The translations under genes were made by a program, and so were the position numbers. From Antedon mediterranea (lineage: Eukaryota > Echinodermata > Crinoidea > Comatulida > Antedonidae), in contig NC_092671.1 in NCBI RefSeq assembly GCF_964355755.1, positions 17,944,001 to 18,008,000 on the forward strand: 64,000 nt of DNA, in the 5' to 3' direction. Positions 24,759 to 36,786 of this stretch are shown here, piece after piece. How positions within the stretch are numbered: the first letter of the stretch is position 1; each line of letters starts with the position of its first letter. The notes beneath the pieces are model-generated. The model was not told where the DNA came from and did not search any database. It saw nothing but the letters and a program-made list of their open reading frames with translations.

Positions 24759-27750
24759 CTATATGTCCTTCGCGGACATGTCAAGAAGACGTTGTATAGC
24801 GTTTGTTGCGTCACTTTCAAGTATGGATTTACGACGCAGAAAGTCTCTGTATTCATCGTTCGTTACGTCATCGTAACGTCGAATATTTACGTACGCGTTT
24901 TTTATTCGCATACCGTCTCGTAGTAAAAGATACCGGGTGTCGTAGTCTTTCACGTTTATAAGCCACCTATAAAGATTGAGAAAATATGTTATTGTTGACC
25001 ATCACTTATTAGCAATTCATCCCATAATAAAAATTATTTTGAAGATTATGATGATGGGAGGCCTACTTATTATATTAATGGTTTCAACGGAATGAATGAC
25101 ATTGAAAATCTTGGTGTTAATGATTCAATAATAATAATAATAATGATTGATAAATCATAAATAGCATCGAACATAATCAATAACTATTGTGCGTATCGGT
25201 CATAAATATAGCCTAAAACAGAAAGGTAAATATACACTGGTGAAATGTATGTATGACCCATGCAATAATCAACATAATCGATAATAATTATTGATTAATT
25301 TATATTACTAAGCCGTATGTCATACCTGTTGTCTGCACCGGCTGTGCCGAGGACAGTATTCATATCAATAAATTGAATTGATTCAATTTGATTTACATCT
25401 ACCAATCGCGTTCCTTTAATTGCGTCGAGCACATCACGATGTGACAAGTCTACGCCAGGGTACGGAAAACATACCGTTAGCGGGCGCAATTCTGGTTGCT
25501 CACTAAAAAATCTAATCTTCCTCATAGAAAACTCCTGCATTTGCCTCGATTTTTGATTGTGTTTATGTGGATGACGTTTGGAAAATTTAGCAGTCACGTG
25601 TCGTTTAGGTGAACTTTCACGGGTACTATTGGAACTCACTGACACTTCGCCATGATGGGTTTTTGCTCTAAGAGAGAATCAAACGCAATTTGTACGTTAT
25701 AAAGATATTTTTTTAATACTAGTTTTTAACTAAATTTCCCAATTACTTAATATATTTACAAAAAATATACTAAATTTATACAAAAATACCCGTCCATTTT
25801 ATTTGATATTTCAATAACAGTACGCAACCATTCTGGTGATATATATATATCACTAAGATTTCCTTAGTCAATAAATTTAACAAAGCTGCTATAAATCATA
25901 ATAATAGTGAGTTTTGCTTCAGGCGCGGTAGATGAAAAGGTAAATATTAATTTGCGCATGCGTATACGTCCAGTATACTCTGTTCCTTGGGTCGATTTAA
26001 GGTTCGGGCTATTAATTAATAGAGAAACATTTATGACGTCATTTTTTTAACAATAAAAATGGCTGATCAGTAAGAAGCGAATGAACGTGGTAGGCCAAAT
26101 TTGAACTTTTTAAAACCAGACCTAAAGACCCAGTCTGGCTAACGCAGAAACTGTTTTAAAACATGCCCACCAAGCCCGCGTGTAGGGTTTGTCTAGGAGG
26201 AGGAGGCTGACCGATCATAGGTGAACATGGTGTTAAAGGGTATCTCCATTGCATTATTTCAATGTATGGAAAGTGCCAATTATTCGCACGGCGTTTCAAC
26301 GCATTTTTAACTTTTGACAACCGAACCGCACCTATTTCCATACTTACCTCCTGATAATCTTCTTTGGCTTCCGAATATGAAATTGATAAAACTGGTTTGT
26401 ATAACTGCTGATAAAACTGACTCAACCTGGTCTGAACACTATGCACTACTATACCTGAATTGAATCTTGTGTCGATAGACAATGTATTACATCGACAAAC
26501 GTTCGTTGCAAATGCAACAATTTCTTGTTTTTCGAATACCCGAATTACATAATCAATATACGATTGGATTTTAAATGTCAGAGGAGATGAAATATCTGAA
26601 TCTTAGCGCAGGTGTTTCAACAAAGTAAAAGCGTTTAAATTCGTATAACATTACATGAACAAATAAATAATGTACCAAATAAATTGTTATAATACTGTCA
26701 GTAGTGTATTAGTATAGTAGAGGCCTACTAGATCATATAGAGCTATTAATTACTTTAATTCTTTACTTCATTGAAAAGATCACATTCAACATCGACCTTA
26801 ACATCTGATCATTGGTAATTAGTGAAAATAACTGTGATATGTATATTTATGTATATTGATAAATTTGACGTAAAAATATATATAAATTTATGTAATGGCA
26901 AAATTCGTTAAATCGCGTTACTTCTAGAATGTTTACTCGATGGTATATAAAGTTGGTTCGTACTTTCGGTACTGATTTTAACCACCTGATGTAACCCTGT
27001 TTACTAATTAAATTGAGTTAGATAATTAGTTATTGACAATTAAAACGAACTTTCCCCGAATAGGGGTGTTTTCCGATCACGGTATAAACTGTCTAATGGA
27101 TTTCCATCTTTAAAAATACTCGCACACAATAATACGAGGATGCTTCGCATTTACCTATCTCCTTCTACGATAATTGTTTTTAATAGCTGAAAACCGATTG
27201 AACAGCTCGATTACAGAATCATAATGTTGAAGACAGACCGATTTTCTTTAAAAAATACTATTTTGATAGACTTAATTATACAAATGTATTGATTTGCGAT
27301 GAATGGAACATTCCAGTCAGTCTCTCCCAGTACAATTATTTGGTTTAACACAAGTAGGTAAATTTATTGGGGAATGGGGATAAACTTAAAACCTTTAGGC
27401 CTATATAGATAGATATAGTATTGCAATACAAACATCTGATCATTGGTAATTATTGAAAATAACTGTGATATGTATATTTATGTATATTGATAAATTTGAC
27501 GTAAAACGACAATCTATATAATTATAATCATCAATGTCATCAACACCTTGCTTTAATAACAATTTATCAGCAGTCTAACTAACCTTATTTCCTCCTCTTG
27601 CATCTTGGATATAACAGGAAGCTTCAAGTGTTTCGGTGGACTCGATGACGGATGGTGATACCTGTTGTACTTCCCGAGATGCGGGTGTGATGAAAACTCT
27701 TTCCGATTATAGAAATGCGTCAGCTGCACTGTGCTGCTAGAAATTGGCAT
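24759..27750 (-). CDS. Unrecognised 238-aa protein, three coding exons
   Basis: Exons on the minus strand are 27750-27584, 25667-25326 and 24966-24759. Both introns are phase 2 with good sites (AG-GTTAGT and AG-GTATGA donors; CTCTTAG and TTTATAG acceptors), and the joins give R codons cleanly. Residues 1-90 are rich in H, K, S and P with basic runs (KRHVTAKFSKRHPHKHNQK) and are probably disordered. From about residue 95 (MRKIRFFSEQPELRPLTVCF) to the end there is an alternating strand-helix pattern: PLTVCFPYPGVDLSHRDVL, QIESIQFIDMN, WLINVKDYDTRYLLL, NAYVNIRRYDD. This suggests a small RRM-like or Gag/ORF1-like RNA-binding fold, as inference only. The ATG lies one base after a good acceptor (TATCATCGTATAG), so a 5' exon probably exists upstream. 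Confidence 0.65.
26801..26875. repeat. 75-bp direct repeat, copy 1
   Basis: ACATCTGATCATTGGTAATT through AATTTGACGTAAAA is repeated at 27432-27506 with one difference seen by eye. Both copies lie in the first intron of the 238-aa gene. Confidence 0.85.
27432..27506. repeat. 75-bp direct repeat, copy 2
   Basis: Near-identical to 26801-26875. The 556 bases between the copies are unique-looking and lack an LTR-type TG...CA boundary, so this is a local duplication and not an LTR pair. Confidence 0.85.
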
Positions 27751-29121
27751 TCTATACGATGATAAGTAGAAAAAATAACATTATGAATACCACACACCAT
27801 CAAGATGGTCCAATTTATTCGATATCGATTATCCTATAATTAGTATAATATTCTAGGTTTCTTCATGCTTCCATGAATTACAATAATAAAGGAATTAATG
27901 TATTTTTTAACGTTCGACCGATTTTCATGCTGTGTGATGCAGTAATTACGGAAGTAATAATATAATAATAGCTAAAGACTAGGCCTAATAATATTCGATG
28001 TGTTCAAAACAAAAAATAATGGAGTTGTGTACACCAACGAGTTTGCGTCAACAACGTACATGCAAATACTGTAGGTAGTGTGGTGCATACAATTTACATA
28101 ATAGAAGTTCAGAATTTTACATACCAATTTTGAAAAAAATGAAACATCGGGAGGTTTATGAAATTAGAGGACTCTAATAATACATCAAACCACAGAGGGC
28201 GCTACGTAAAACATATTGGCATTATATAAAAGATCTAAGCCTAGATTTAACAAGAAAACTCACAAAAAACTCCGCCCTACTTTTTGATGTTACAGTTTAA
28301 GTATTGTTCTTTCTTCATTAATTAATATTCTACTTAAGCATTTAAGAAATGATGATTTTTTATCTGAAATGCTCTATAGTATTAATCATAAAGCAGGGCC
28401 TTCCGGTAAAATTAAATAGCTAACTGTGGATGTGTATACTAATTACTATGAGGATGTATTGTATATTATGATTGGGTCCAGTTTTCCTTCTGTAGTTGAT
28501 TTAGCTTATCATTCAATTAATTAAATCTGCATTCAAACAATCAACTTTTTTAGAACAAAGTCCGTGGCCAACTGACAAAACTATATTCCTAAACTAAACT
28601 ACGAGTACTGTTTCTTATTCCGGGATAGAGGCGTCAACCTAATATCGTAGTGACCCACACATACTCCAACATTCTAATCAAACAATTCTTCATCTATACA
28701 CACCAGTCGCCAAAACTATTTACTAAAGGATTTGACCAATACTCAATGATAAATGCCTACGTCGACTACCTGTCTGTATACATCTAATATACTGTTTTCT
28801 CCCAGACGTTCTTTAGGGTTTGAGCATGCCCTGTCCGGGTTTTTTCAAATACTGTACCCATTATTTAGCCGTAGTAAGTAATTAAGCTTCCGCGTGTGAA
28901 TATAACTGCCTAAATGAAAAAGGCGCGGCGTGAATAGACGGCTTTACTTTTATGTTATCTCTATGTACGACGTATGTAGAGTAGACATAATAATTATTTG
29001 GCCTAGTTAGGATAGGTATTTCAAGCGTGAGGGGCTGGACGTTTGTTTCAAAGCTAAAGCTACAGTCAAAATATGGTATCCTGTATCGTCCTGTATCCTG
29101 CAGGGGAGGAAGAGCACAAAA
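27751..29121. other. Upstream region of the 238-aa gene, no feature resolved
   Basis: No exon is seen. The promoter may lie further left of the gene's 5' end near 29460-29560, where the only GC-rich patch occurs (GCGCGCGGCGTGC, GTGCGCGCG, ATGACGCATG). This is inference. Confidence 0.3.
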
Positions 29122-29192
29122 AGCAGACTAGGCCTAGCTACTACTAGGCCTAGCTAGGCCTAGCTACTACTAGGCCTAGCTAGGCCCCTAAC
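29122..29192. repeat. Small tandem array of AGGCCTAGCT words
   Basis: ACTAGGCCTAGCTACT and CTAGGCCTAGCTAGG alternate several times. It is a local expansion of the palindromic TAGGCCTA word found throughout the window. Confidence 0.75.
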
Positions 29193-29567
29193 TAAAACCA
29201 GGCTAGCTTGGTTAGGCTACCTCTCCTAGCTCATTTAGAGTTTAGTAGCTAGGCCAGGTCTATTTTATGATGTATTCGTAAACAATATTCTTACCTTGTA
29301 ACTGTGAGAGATTAAATAATTTTAAACAAAATCCAGGCGTTAGGCCTAGTAAAAATAGTTTCGTTTTTCCTTTTCCGTCCGTCGTTGATCCAAAACTACT
29401 TCACCCAAAATCACACGTGTAATAATATCAACAACAGAAACAAGAAAAAAGACAACGTAAATGGTTGCTAGGAAGGTACCGTCGTATGAGATGTGTGTAT
29501 TGCGCGCGGCGTGCATTGTGCGCGCGTAATATGACGCATGAATACGTCATCCACACACAAGTTTTTC

Positions 29568-30435
29568 GGGTGTCTAGAAAACTCAGATCTAGAGAACGAT
29601 ATCTGAGTTTTCTAGATCTAGAAAACTCAGATATCAATATCTGGGTTTTCTAGTTCCAAAATGGAACTAGAAAACTCAGATCATCAAATGATTGGTTGGT
29701 AGGTCATTTGGATGATTACATTATTAATCAGAAGGTTCATTTGAAATACTAGTGTATTATTGAAACTGATTACTGTGTACGTTTTCTTACTATTGTAACA
29801 TTTATAATTGGCCTACGGCTTATAATCATAAAGAAAATACAGTGCATGTTACTGTTAAAATGTAGGCTTAAAAGTGAGGTATGTACGAGTTGGTGTGGGT
29901 ACGAGTTGGTTGAGGTACGAGTTAGTCAAGTTGGGGGAATAGGTACGAGTTATTATGGGTACGAGTTGACCACTTCTAGCCTAGTAGGACCAGGCCTACT
30001 CTTCGATATACATCGCGATAGCACCCACACGTTGAGCCTTGAATTGAGTTTGCTTAGCTAGGCTAGACCTAAATGCTAAGCCTACATTTTAAAAGTGGTA
30101 AAGTATACTGTATTTCTTTATGATTTAAGTCGTAGGCTGCTACTACAAGTGACGATAATTATTATTATTAGTAAGAAAACGTATAATAATGTGTAGTATT
30201 TCAAATATGCTACCCTCTAATAATAATGGAACTATCCATTTGATGATCTGGGTTTTCTAGTTCCATTTTAGAACTAGAAAACTCAGATCTTAATATCCGA
30301 ATTTTCTAGATCTAGAAAAGTCAGATATCTGAGTTTTCTAGATCTAGAAAAGTCAGATATCTGAGTTTTCTAGATCTAGAAAACTAAGATATATCTGAGA
30401 TCTGAGTTTTCTAGATCTGAGTTTTCTAGACACCC
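29568..30435. mobile_element. TIR element with palindrome-packed ends, 868 bp
   Basis: The ends are exact inverses over GGGTGTCTAGAAAACTCAG. The left arm (29568 to about 29690) and right arm (about 30236-30435) are inverted relatives built from repeats of CTGAGTTTTCTAGATC and its complement, so each arm is also full of internal palindromes. The innermost parts also match (AGATCATCAAATG against CATTTGATGATCT). Flanks AAGTTTTTC (29559-29567) and ATGTTTTTC (30436-30444) agree at eight of nine bases, a probable 9-bp target duplication. That size is typical of MULE-type elements. The centre has no transposase, only a 16-bp tandem repeat. Superfamily is not established. Confidence 0.65.
29884..29967. 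repeat. 16-bp tandem repeat inside the TIR element
   Basis: TACGAGTT occurs at 29884, 29900, 29916, 29944 and 29960, mostly 16 bases apart, in units like TACGAGTTGGTTGAGG. Confidence 0.75.
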
Positions 30436-31294
30436 ATGTTTTTCATGTCCTTTATGCTTACACCTCTGTTCTCTCTCAGACAGACCTAACGTTTTTGAGC
30501 TGTGCCTTTTTTTTAATCGTTTTGTTTTCAAATTGTCTGATTTCATATATTGACTGTCGTTATGATTACGAAATGTGAACGGACGAAATTCTTTATATTG
30601 TTGATTAAAAGCATGCATGCCGTCTACTCAAAATTATGTTAGCTTAATGGCCGTTTAATTAACAATATATGTATGTTCATCCTAATACATTTAACTTGCT
30701 AGACTTTAAAGTGTAATAAAAAATATGAGATACAGGAACAAATAGCCACTCCTATAGCAAAGATGTGTGTGTCACGTGTTTCACACATGCACAAAAAAAA
30801 AATCAATATTCGTTTGGACGTGTATGTGCGGTTTGGAAATAAATTGAGACAGCGCTTAGATATAAAGCCTAAAGCCAACATTGTCCTTTTTAATTTTTTT
30901 CCATTATTATTCCTAGTGATTATTACAAGAATCTATCATCGCTCTTTCAATTTAGCCATAGCAACGTGAGGGAATCGTACAGATTAATTATGAATTGATT
31001 CTTTATTGCGAGTTTAAATTGAAATATTATTAATTATGCATTTTTCTTGAATATTGTTCTATGATTAGAAAAAAATACGTTTATTAAATAGGGAGTATTT
31101 TTGAAAAGTTTATGATAAAATTTGAATAAAAATAGACGCCTTCTTAGCGTAAAACTCATCCACCTGATATTCGGTAGGCCTACTACCGCACCGATTCATT
31201 GCAATACACCATCAACGTAGGCTTACATAGCCTAGAATAATAATGTAACTTTGAAGTTTGTGAAGTTGATAGATGCTTCGACGACTGATTCATT

Positions 31295-31652
31295 AGTCAT
31301 GTTTACATCTGAATCTCATTCTTTCGTCAGAAACTTTAATACGATGTATGGAAATGAACTTGTAGTTAATGATAGATATCTGTAAGTCACGTTTATATCT
31401 GTGGTTTGCCTTCTCACCTGTATTATGTAGGCCTGAAAGATTTATTTAACAGCAACAATAATAATTATATTGTAGTCATGCTTACATCTGTATCTTCAAT
31501 CATAAACGTATACGACACTGTTAATGAATTAATGTGTAGTTAATAGACATCTGTAAGTCCGCTTATCTGTAATTGGCCTGTCGTGTGCCTTTTATTACCT
31601 GAATTATGTCGGCCTAAAAGTTTTCCTTAACAACAAACCACACGAATAATTG
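31295..31652. repeat. Diverged tandem duplication, period about 179 bp
   Basis: AGTCATGTTTACATCTG at 31295 and AGTCATGCTTACATCTG at 31474 begin two copies. They share ATCTGTAAGTC, then GCCT...TATTA and TTATGT(A/C)GGCCT words in the same order. Identity is clearly lower than in other repeats here, so the duplication is old. Confidence 0.55.
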
Positions 31653-32539
31653 TATTTATAATGCAATATGCTAGATTTTATCTGACACTCATCTGACACT
31701 TATGGTAAAAATGATTTCTTTATCGGGGCCGAAATTCAAAGAGCACATTCAACATTCCTGAAAAATGTTTAATCTATAGCTTTAAAAAACACCATATTGA
31801 GACGATGCAAGAATTAAGATACTCATTTTAAAATGCTTTTTCCCTTTAGCGCGCATACAAACAAGATTTTGTACATTCAAAATTTAAACTCTCATTTCAA
31901 TGTTCACTGTCAACGTGTACAGTAGGCCATTTATAGTATTATGCTTACAGTCTTCGACAGTTTTTGAGATTTAAAAGAGCTGATATCCGAATTCATATCA
32001 AGTCCTCCTTGTAAATTATTACTGATTTCACTCAAATCAGGAAAAAGAAAACATGTCATTTTTTTCAAAATAATAATAGTTCAAGTATTTTAAAAGGCCT
32101 ACGCCAATTTTTAAATGATTGAGTAAAACTACAAGTGAAAAAGATTTCAACCCCAGATGAATAATTTATTGAGGAAAATGATCGCCAAAAAGGTATAGAA
32201 ATCTTATATATTTTATACTCTCTCATCCATTCTTAAATTTCCTGTATATCTATTACATCGTCTAATATTGAGTTATTTTATTTCCTTTTTTCAAGGATTT
32301 ACTTTTCAAGTATTTTTTTTATATTTAAGTTTGCTTTCATCTTATCCGAGTGATAGTATTTGTGCTAGATTTGTGTTATTTGTGAGATATACTGTATCAC
32401 AATTTCTAAGGCATTACAAGACGTTTTCAGTATCATTTATCATCCGGCTTTTCTTAGATGTTTCATTATAAAGTTGCCAGTTGAAGCAGTGATATATCTG
32501 TTCAGAATGTAAAAACGCTATGTAAGCTTAATTTAATAT

Positions 32540-33900
32540 AGGACAACTTGGGTTCTTCGTATATGATATTCGATGTCCTTAACCCATTGTGATTCATCTT
32601 GTCGGATGTAGCCCTCCTCAAGCCTTTGCTGTTCTGTGCTGTCCTAGCCCAAGTTGTACCTTTATAAGATATGATGTCTTCCCTCGATCCATTTAATTTT
32701 TTGACTTACTCCGCTTCTTTTGCCGATTCTCGGCTGCCGTTCTGTCTATCTTTTGGTCCATCTGATTTCTTCTTTTCTTGCTATGTGACTTGCCCATCGC
32801 CATTTGACTTCTTTTACTTTGTTCCCTTATCTTTGATTTTCATATTGCTCTTTTGTTGTCTTGGTTGTTGTCCAGGATTGAAGCACACACTGGTTGAAAA
32901 TTCGCCTTCTGTGTACTATTATGATTTTGTATCACGTAGAATGTCTCTATATCTGCCGAAGCAGCTCCAGCCCAACCTTTACTCTAATAACAACTTCATC
33001 TCATGTGTTGTCAACCATTTTTACTGTCTGTCCAGATGCTTGTCATTTTCAACTTGCTCAATCTTGTCAATTTCAATCTCTGTGGATGCATCTACGTGGA
33101 AATTTGTAATATCTTGTGTTTTTCCTTTGTGGATTTTCAAGCCAATCTTTTTACTTTCACTTTAGATTTAACGGAGCTTCCATGTCCTCGACTGATTTGG
33201 TTGTCAGAGCAACATGCAACATCATCCGCTAATCTCAGGTCAGTTTATCTTTTTGCGTCAATGTTGATTCCGTTTTTATCCAGATTCAGATTCTGGATTC
33301 TTTTTGGTGATATCGTGTCTCTTTCTCTGACACCTATTATGAGGATGGGTTTGAATAAATCGAGGTGAATTGTATAAGTGTCTTGAATAATCTAAACATA
33401 GCCTTCATTAACTCCAGTTTTTCCTCCGAATCAAATGCTTTTTTATAATCTATTAAAACTACACATTGGAACTTGTTTTACTTTTCTGTTAGTTGGTTTA
33501 GAGATAGTGTATGTGGTCCGTCGTTGAGAAACCCTTCCTGGATGTTTAGGATTTACTTCCTATCTATAGTAATGTTTCCATCTTTCTTTTTCATTTGATT
33601 TATCTATTCCTTTCTGTTCAGTTGTGTGATCTGTTTTGGTTCTTTTCCACTTTTAGAGAATGTTTTCAATTTGCTTCCTTCTCATATTGTTTTTGCTTCT
33701 AGTTCTTCTCATCATTCTACTGTTTTCACTATCACTGTGTATTCTGTCTTTTTTGTGTAGTTTTGTTTTGTATTTCTTTAAGAAACTTTTCTTCTCCTTT
33801 TCCATTTCCATAGTCCTATTACATCCCATTTGAAGTTTTTTAAATTTCATCCATTAATGATTCGTATCTTAAAGTTCTAGTATTGTATGTGCAAATGTTG
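32540..33900 (-). mobile_element. Decayed RTE-type LINE reverse transcriptase
   Basis: Fragments of a LINE protein read in order on the minus strand, across many frameshifts and stops. HTLSLNQLTEK precedes QCVVLIDYKKAFDS (motif A) near 33435-33540. LRLADDVACCSDN (motif C, the catalytic ADD) lies near 33200-33240. RRNQMDQKIDRTAAENRQ lies near 32700-32790. GTTWARTAQNSKGLRRATS near 32600-32660 is the usual C-terminal end of RTE/BovB-like proteins. No single frame is intact, so this is an old inactive copy. It is clearly different from the younger LINE at the right edge of the window. Confidence 0.7.
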
Positions 33901-36786
33901 ATTCGTGCTTGTCCACTCTTAAAGGGATGGTTATCATCAGTCGCACAGCTTCCCTTCGGCTTTGACTGAAACATCACATAAAGATTTGGTAAATTTTACA
34001 TCACAACTGTGCAATTTGCAGTCATCAGGTCATTGATGCCCGAGCCCTTTATGGCCATGGACTTTACGACCTCGCTTTACTGTTCCTTTTTTTAGCAAAG
34101 TCTAAACATTAGAATGAAATAAATACGTTTAAGTAGTACATTGATTTTGTCAGTCCAATGGGAATATGATATAGATTTTGACATTAAGAGCCTTACATTT
34201 GGTCACAGCGCCAACAGCGGTAATGTTTGTATGTTAGGCTACTCTCAGTCGTCGATGACGCCACGAACGAACGAACGAACGAACTATGATTTACAGACAG
34301 TACACGATGTGAAATGGATTTTGTTTTTGTCAAGAAGAAAAACTAATTTTAGCCTAACCATAATATAGATAGTTAATTAACAAGATAGTAATATTAAAAC
34401 TACATTTTTTAACAGCTGAATTGTCTTTACAGGCGAGTGAATATAAACATTTATTGACAATTTTTTCAAAAGCTAAATTAGACTTTTTTGAAGCACTTTA
34501 CTGAACCATTTAAATACTCGAGAAGGTTAATGTTATGTCCCGTGTCTTCTTCATTGTTGTCAGCAGAGAATTGCCTGTCTTTACTAACAAAAGTTTCCTT
34601 CTCCATTTTAACATAATCTTCATATTTTGTAGTCTCCCAAATCAATCGTTTGTACATGATTACGTTACACACTGATAATCGGATCGTCAGTTTTCTCACA
34701 ATCTACGAGCAAGCAGTAGTTTTGTTCCGGATGTCAAGGCATGTAGAACTCTACTCCTATTTCTATTGTTCAGTCCTGACCAATACACAATTTAAATCGA
34801 GGAATTGTCCCATAAAAAAAATGATAATTATGATGAGTCATGAGCCAATATATATTTTTTTGCATGCTTTATTACAAATGCACATTAAAGGTCTATCTCT
34901 ACAGGTTTATAGTTGTGGCATCTTACTAAAATGTCAACACAAGTCCACTTTTCATGTTATCGTAATCTTCAGCGTTAATAATTTAGCATCTACTCATTTC
35001 AACATCCGTAGAATTCAGTAACGACTTAAAGCTAATCGTATTAATCCATGGCGGTTTATTATCGATGTAACCTCTACAACGTAAAACCAATTTTAATAAT
35101 GATTAGCGTTCAGTGAACCAGGCACAGAAAAACACAGTGATAACGAATTGACATGGATCCATTTATTTACGAAGCTATAATCTTCCGTATGTAGACGTTA
35201 GGTAGTAACAACCACCATCATATACCAATCTATAAACATATCAATATTATATACAACCGTTAACATTTAGTATACCAACATAACGTACAAAAGTTATAGC
35301 ACATACTAGATCCTAACATTTACTGAAAAATAAAACATCGCAACAAGGCGTTTTTGTATATTAATGCAAACATTTAGCCTAAACCTGGACGGTAATGGCA
35401 ACGATTAAATCCGACTCTATTGCCTTTTTTTATTCGAAATAAACAATGTATAAAATAATGACGTAATAAATTCTGATTGAATGATCTTTATACAAATTGT
35501 TTACCGTGATACAATTTCACATAACGTACGTTATTAGCTACAGTATATAAGACAACTCCCTACTGCTTTTACAATCAACACAACTGTACGAACACAAGCA
35601 TACTTGTAACGCTAGTTCAGTATCTGACTGGTGCTTCACTGTACACTTAACTATGACATATACACGAAGCAATCGCTATTTCATATGTATTAAAATTGCT
35701 TAATATTGTTATCCTTTTTGGTAGACATTTTCATCAGTTGTGGTAAGAAGGTTAAGGATTTTACAAAATCACCGGACACAATAACGCACATTGTTGGTAC
35801 CAATTTCTATTCTGAAAATCGTACTATAGTTATTACTGTAGGCCTACACTTTTTATTTTCAATGTATTATTTACCGTATTTTAGCGTCGACGCGTAATTA
35901 CAAATACGAAACCTGATATGGACAATCAGAAAACATAATTTTCCTCCAGGTTACAACTGAACTGATACGTAATCAGATACGTATTCATCAGATTCGCACT
36001 ATTTACCCCAGTTTTGTGGTTCAAATGACAAGAATTCTCGATAAAAAGAATGTAAAAAAATTAGAAAAGGTAGAGCAGGTTTACACATATAAGTTGATGT
36101 TCTTCTGTTTATGTTTACGAAAGAACTGCAGAGAACAGTCGGTACAACAAAAAATAACATATTAACAGAACTTTATGCCACTTAATTAGGTTGAGTTGTA
36201 AATAAAACATTATTCAACAACTGTAAAAAAAACATTTTACTAATCCCAATCTTTAGATCTAAACATTACCTATAACACCTATTACCACAAACCAAACTGG
36301 AACAACGGTATAGTCGGCCGAATATATACTCTCATCTGTGTATATTATTTACAGTATCTTTCTAAACTTCTTAAATTTGACAACGTAAAATAGTATATAT
36401 ATCATTCTTATGCACCTTTTACAATGGTTTACAGATAGTTGTTATTGTTTTCTTATGCCATGAGTTCCAATTTGTCAGCCGCGTAAATTCGTTTTAGCGT
36501 AAATGTAAATGAAGTATGCTATCATGTCACGTGATTCTAGCCACTAGCCAAATTGTGTGTACTTTTAACATAAACAATATTTTTAATGAATGTGTTCTTT
36601 AAATAAACGTAAATTGTGTAGGCCTATAAAATGTGACAAATACAAAGTTTGGCCCTTGAACCACTATTGCCGGCCCGGTCTGTGCAACATCGTCCTCTTC
36701 GGTTAGCCTTTTGCAAAAACAGCAACTCAGCTCTGTACCTGAATTTGGTCAAGTGAAAATTCGAACCAATAAGAATGATCGAACTT
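33901..36786. other. Non-coding stretch downstream of the second synaptotagmin
   Basis: No secure gene is seen. A short (GAAC)n run lies near 34265-34283. GTATATAAGACA near 35544 could be a TATA box for a plus-strand transcript, but no open frame follows. Confidence 0.4.
34478..34699 (-). CDS. Very doubtful terminal-exon-like frame
   Basis: A 73-codon minus-strand frame (first ATG gives MYKRLIWETTKYEDYVKMEK) ends at 34478. AATAAA lies only 22 bases downstream, at 34455-34450. The sequence is acidic and shows no known domain. The two possible acceptors (CTCGTAG and GATTATCAG) have poor pyrimidine tracts. It may be chance. Confidence 0.12.
   Translation of the reverse strand: MRKLTIRLSVCNVIMYKRLIWETTKYEDYVKMEKETFVSKDRQFSADNNEEDTGHNINLLEYLNGSVKCFKKV

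Noticed and set aside
26801-27506. Possible LTR pair
   Set aside because: The repeats are only 75 bp, lack TG...CA ends, and enclose no primer-binding site or coding sequence.
30376-30618. Minus-strand 80-codon frame
   Set aside because: It runs out of the palindromic right arm of the TIR element into flanking sequence; no independent support.
32671-33368. Plus-strand open frames of up to 164 codons
   Set aside because: They are antisense to the decayed LINE reverse transcriptase read on the minus strand.
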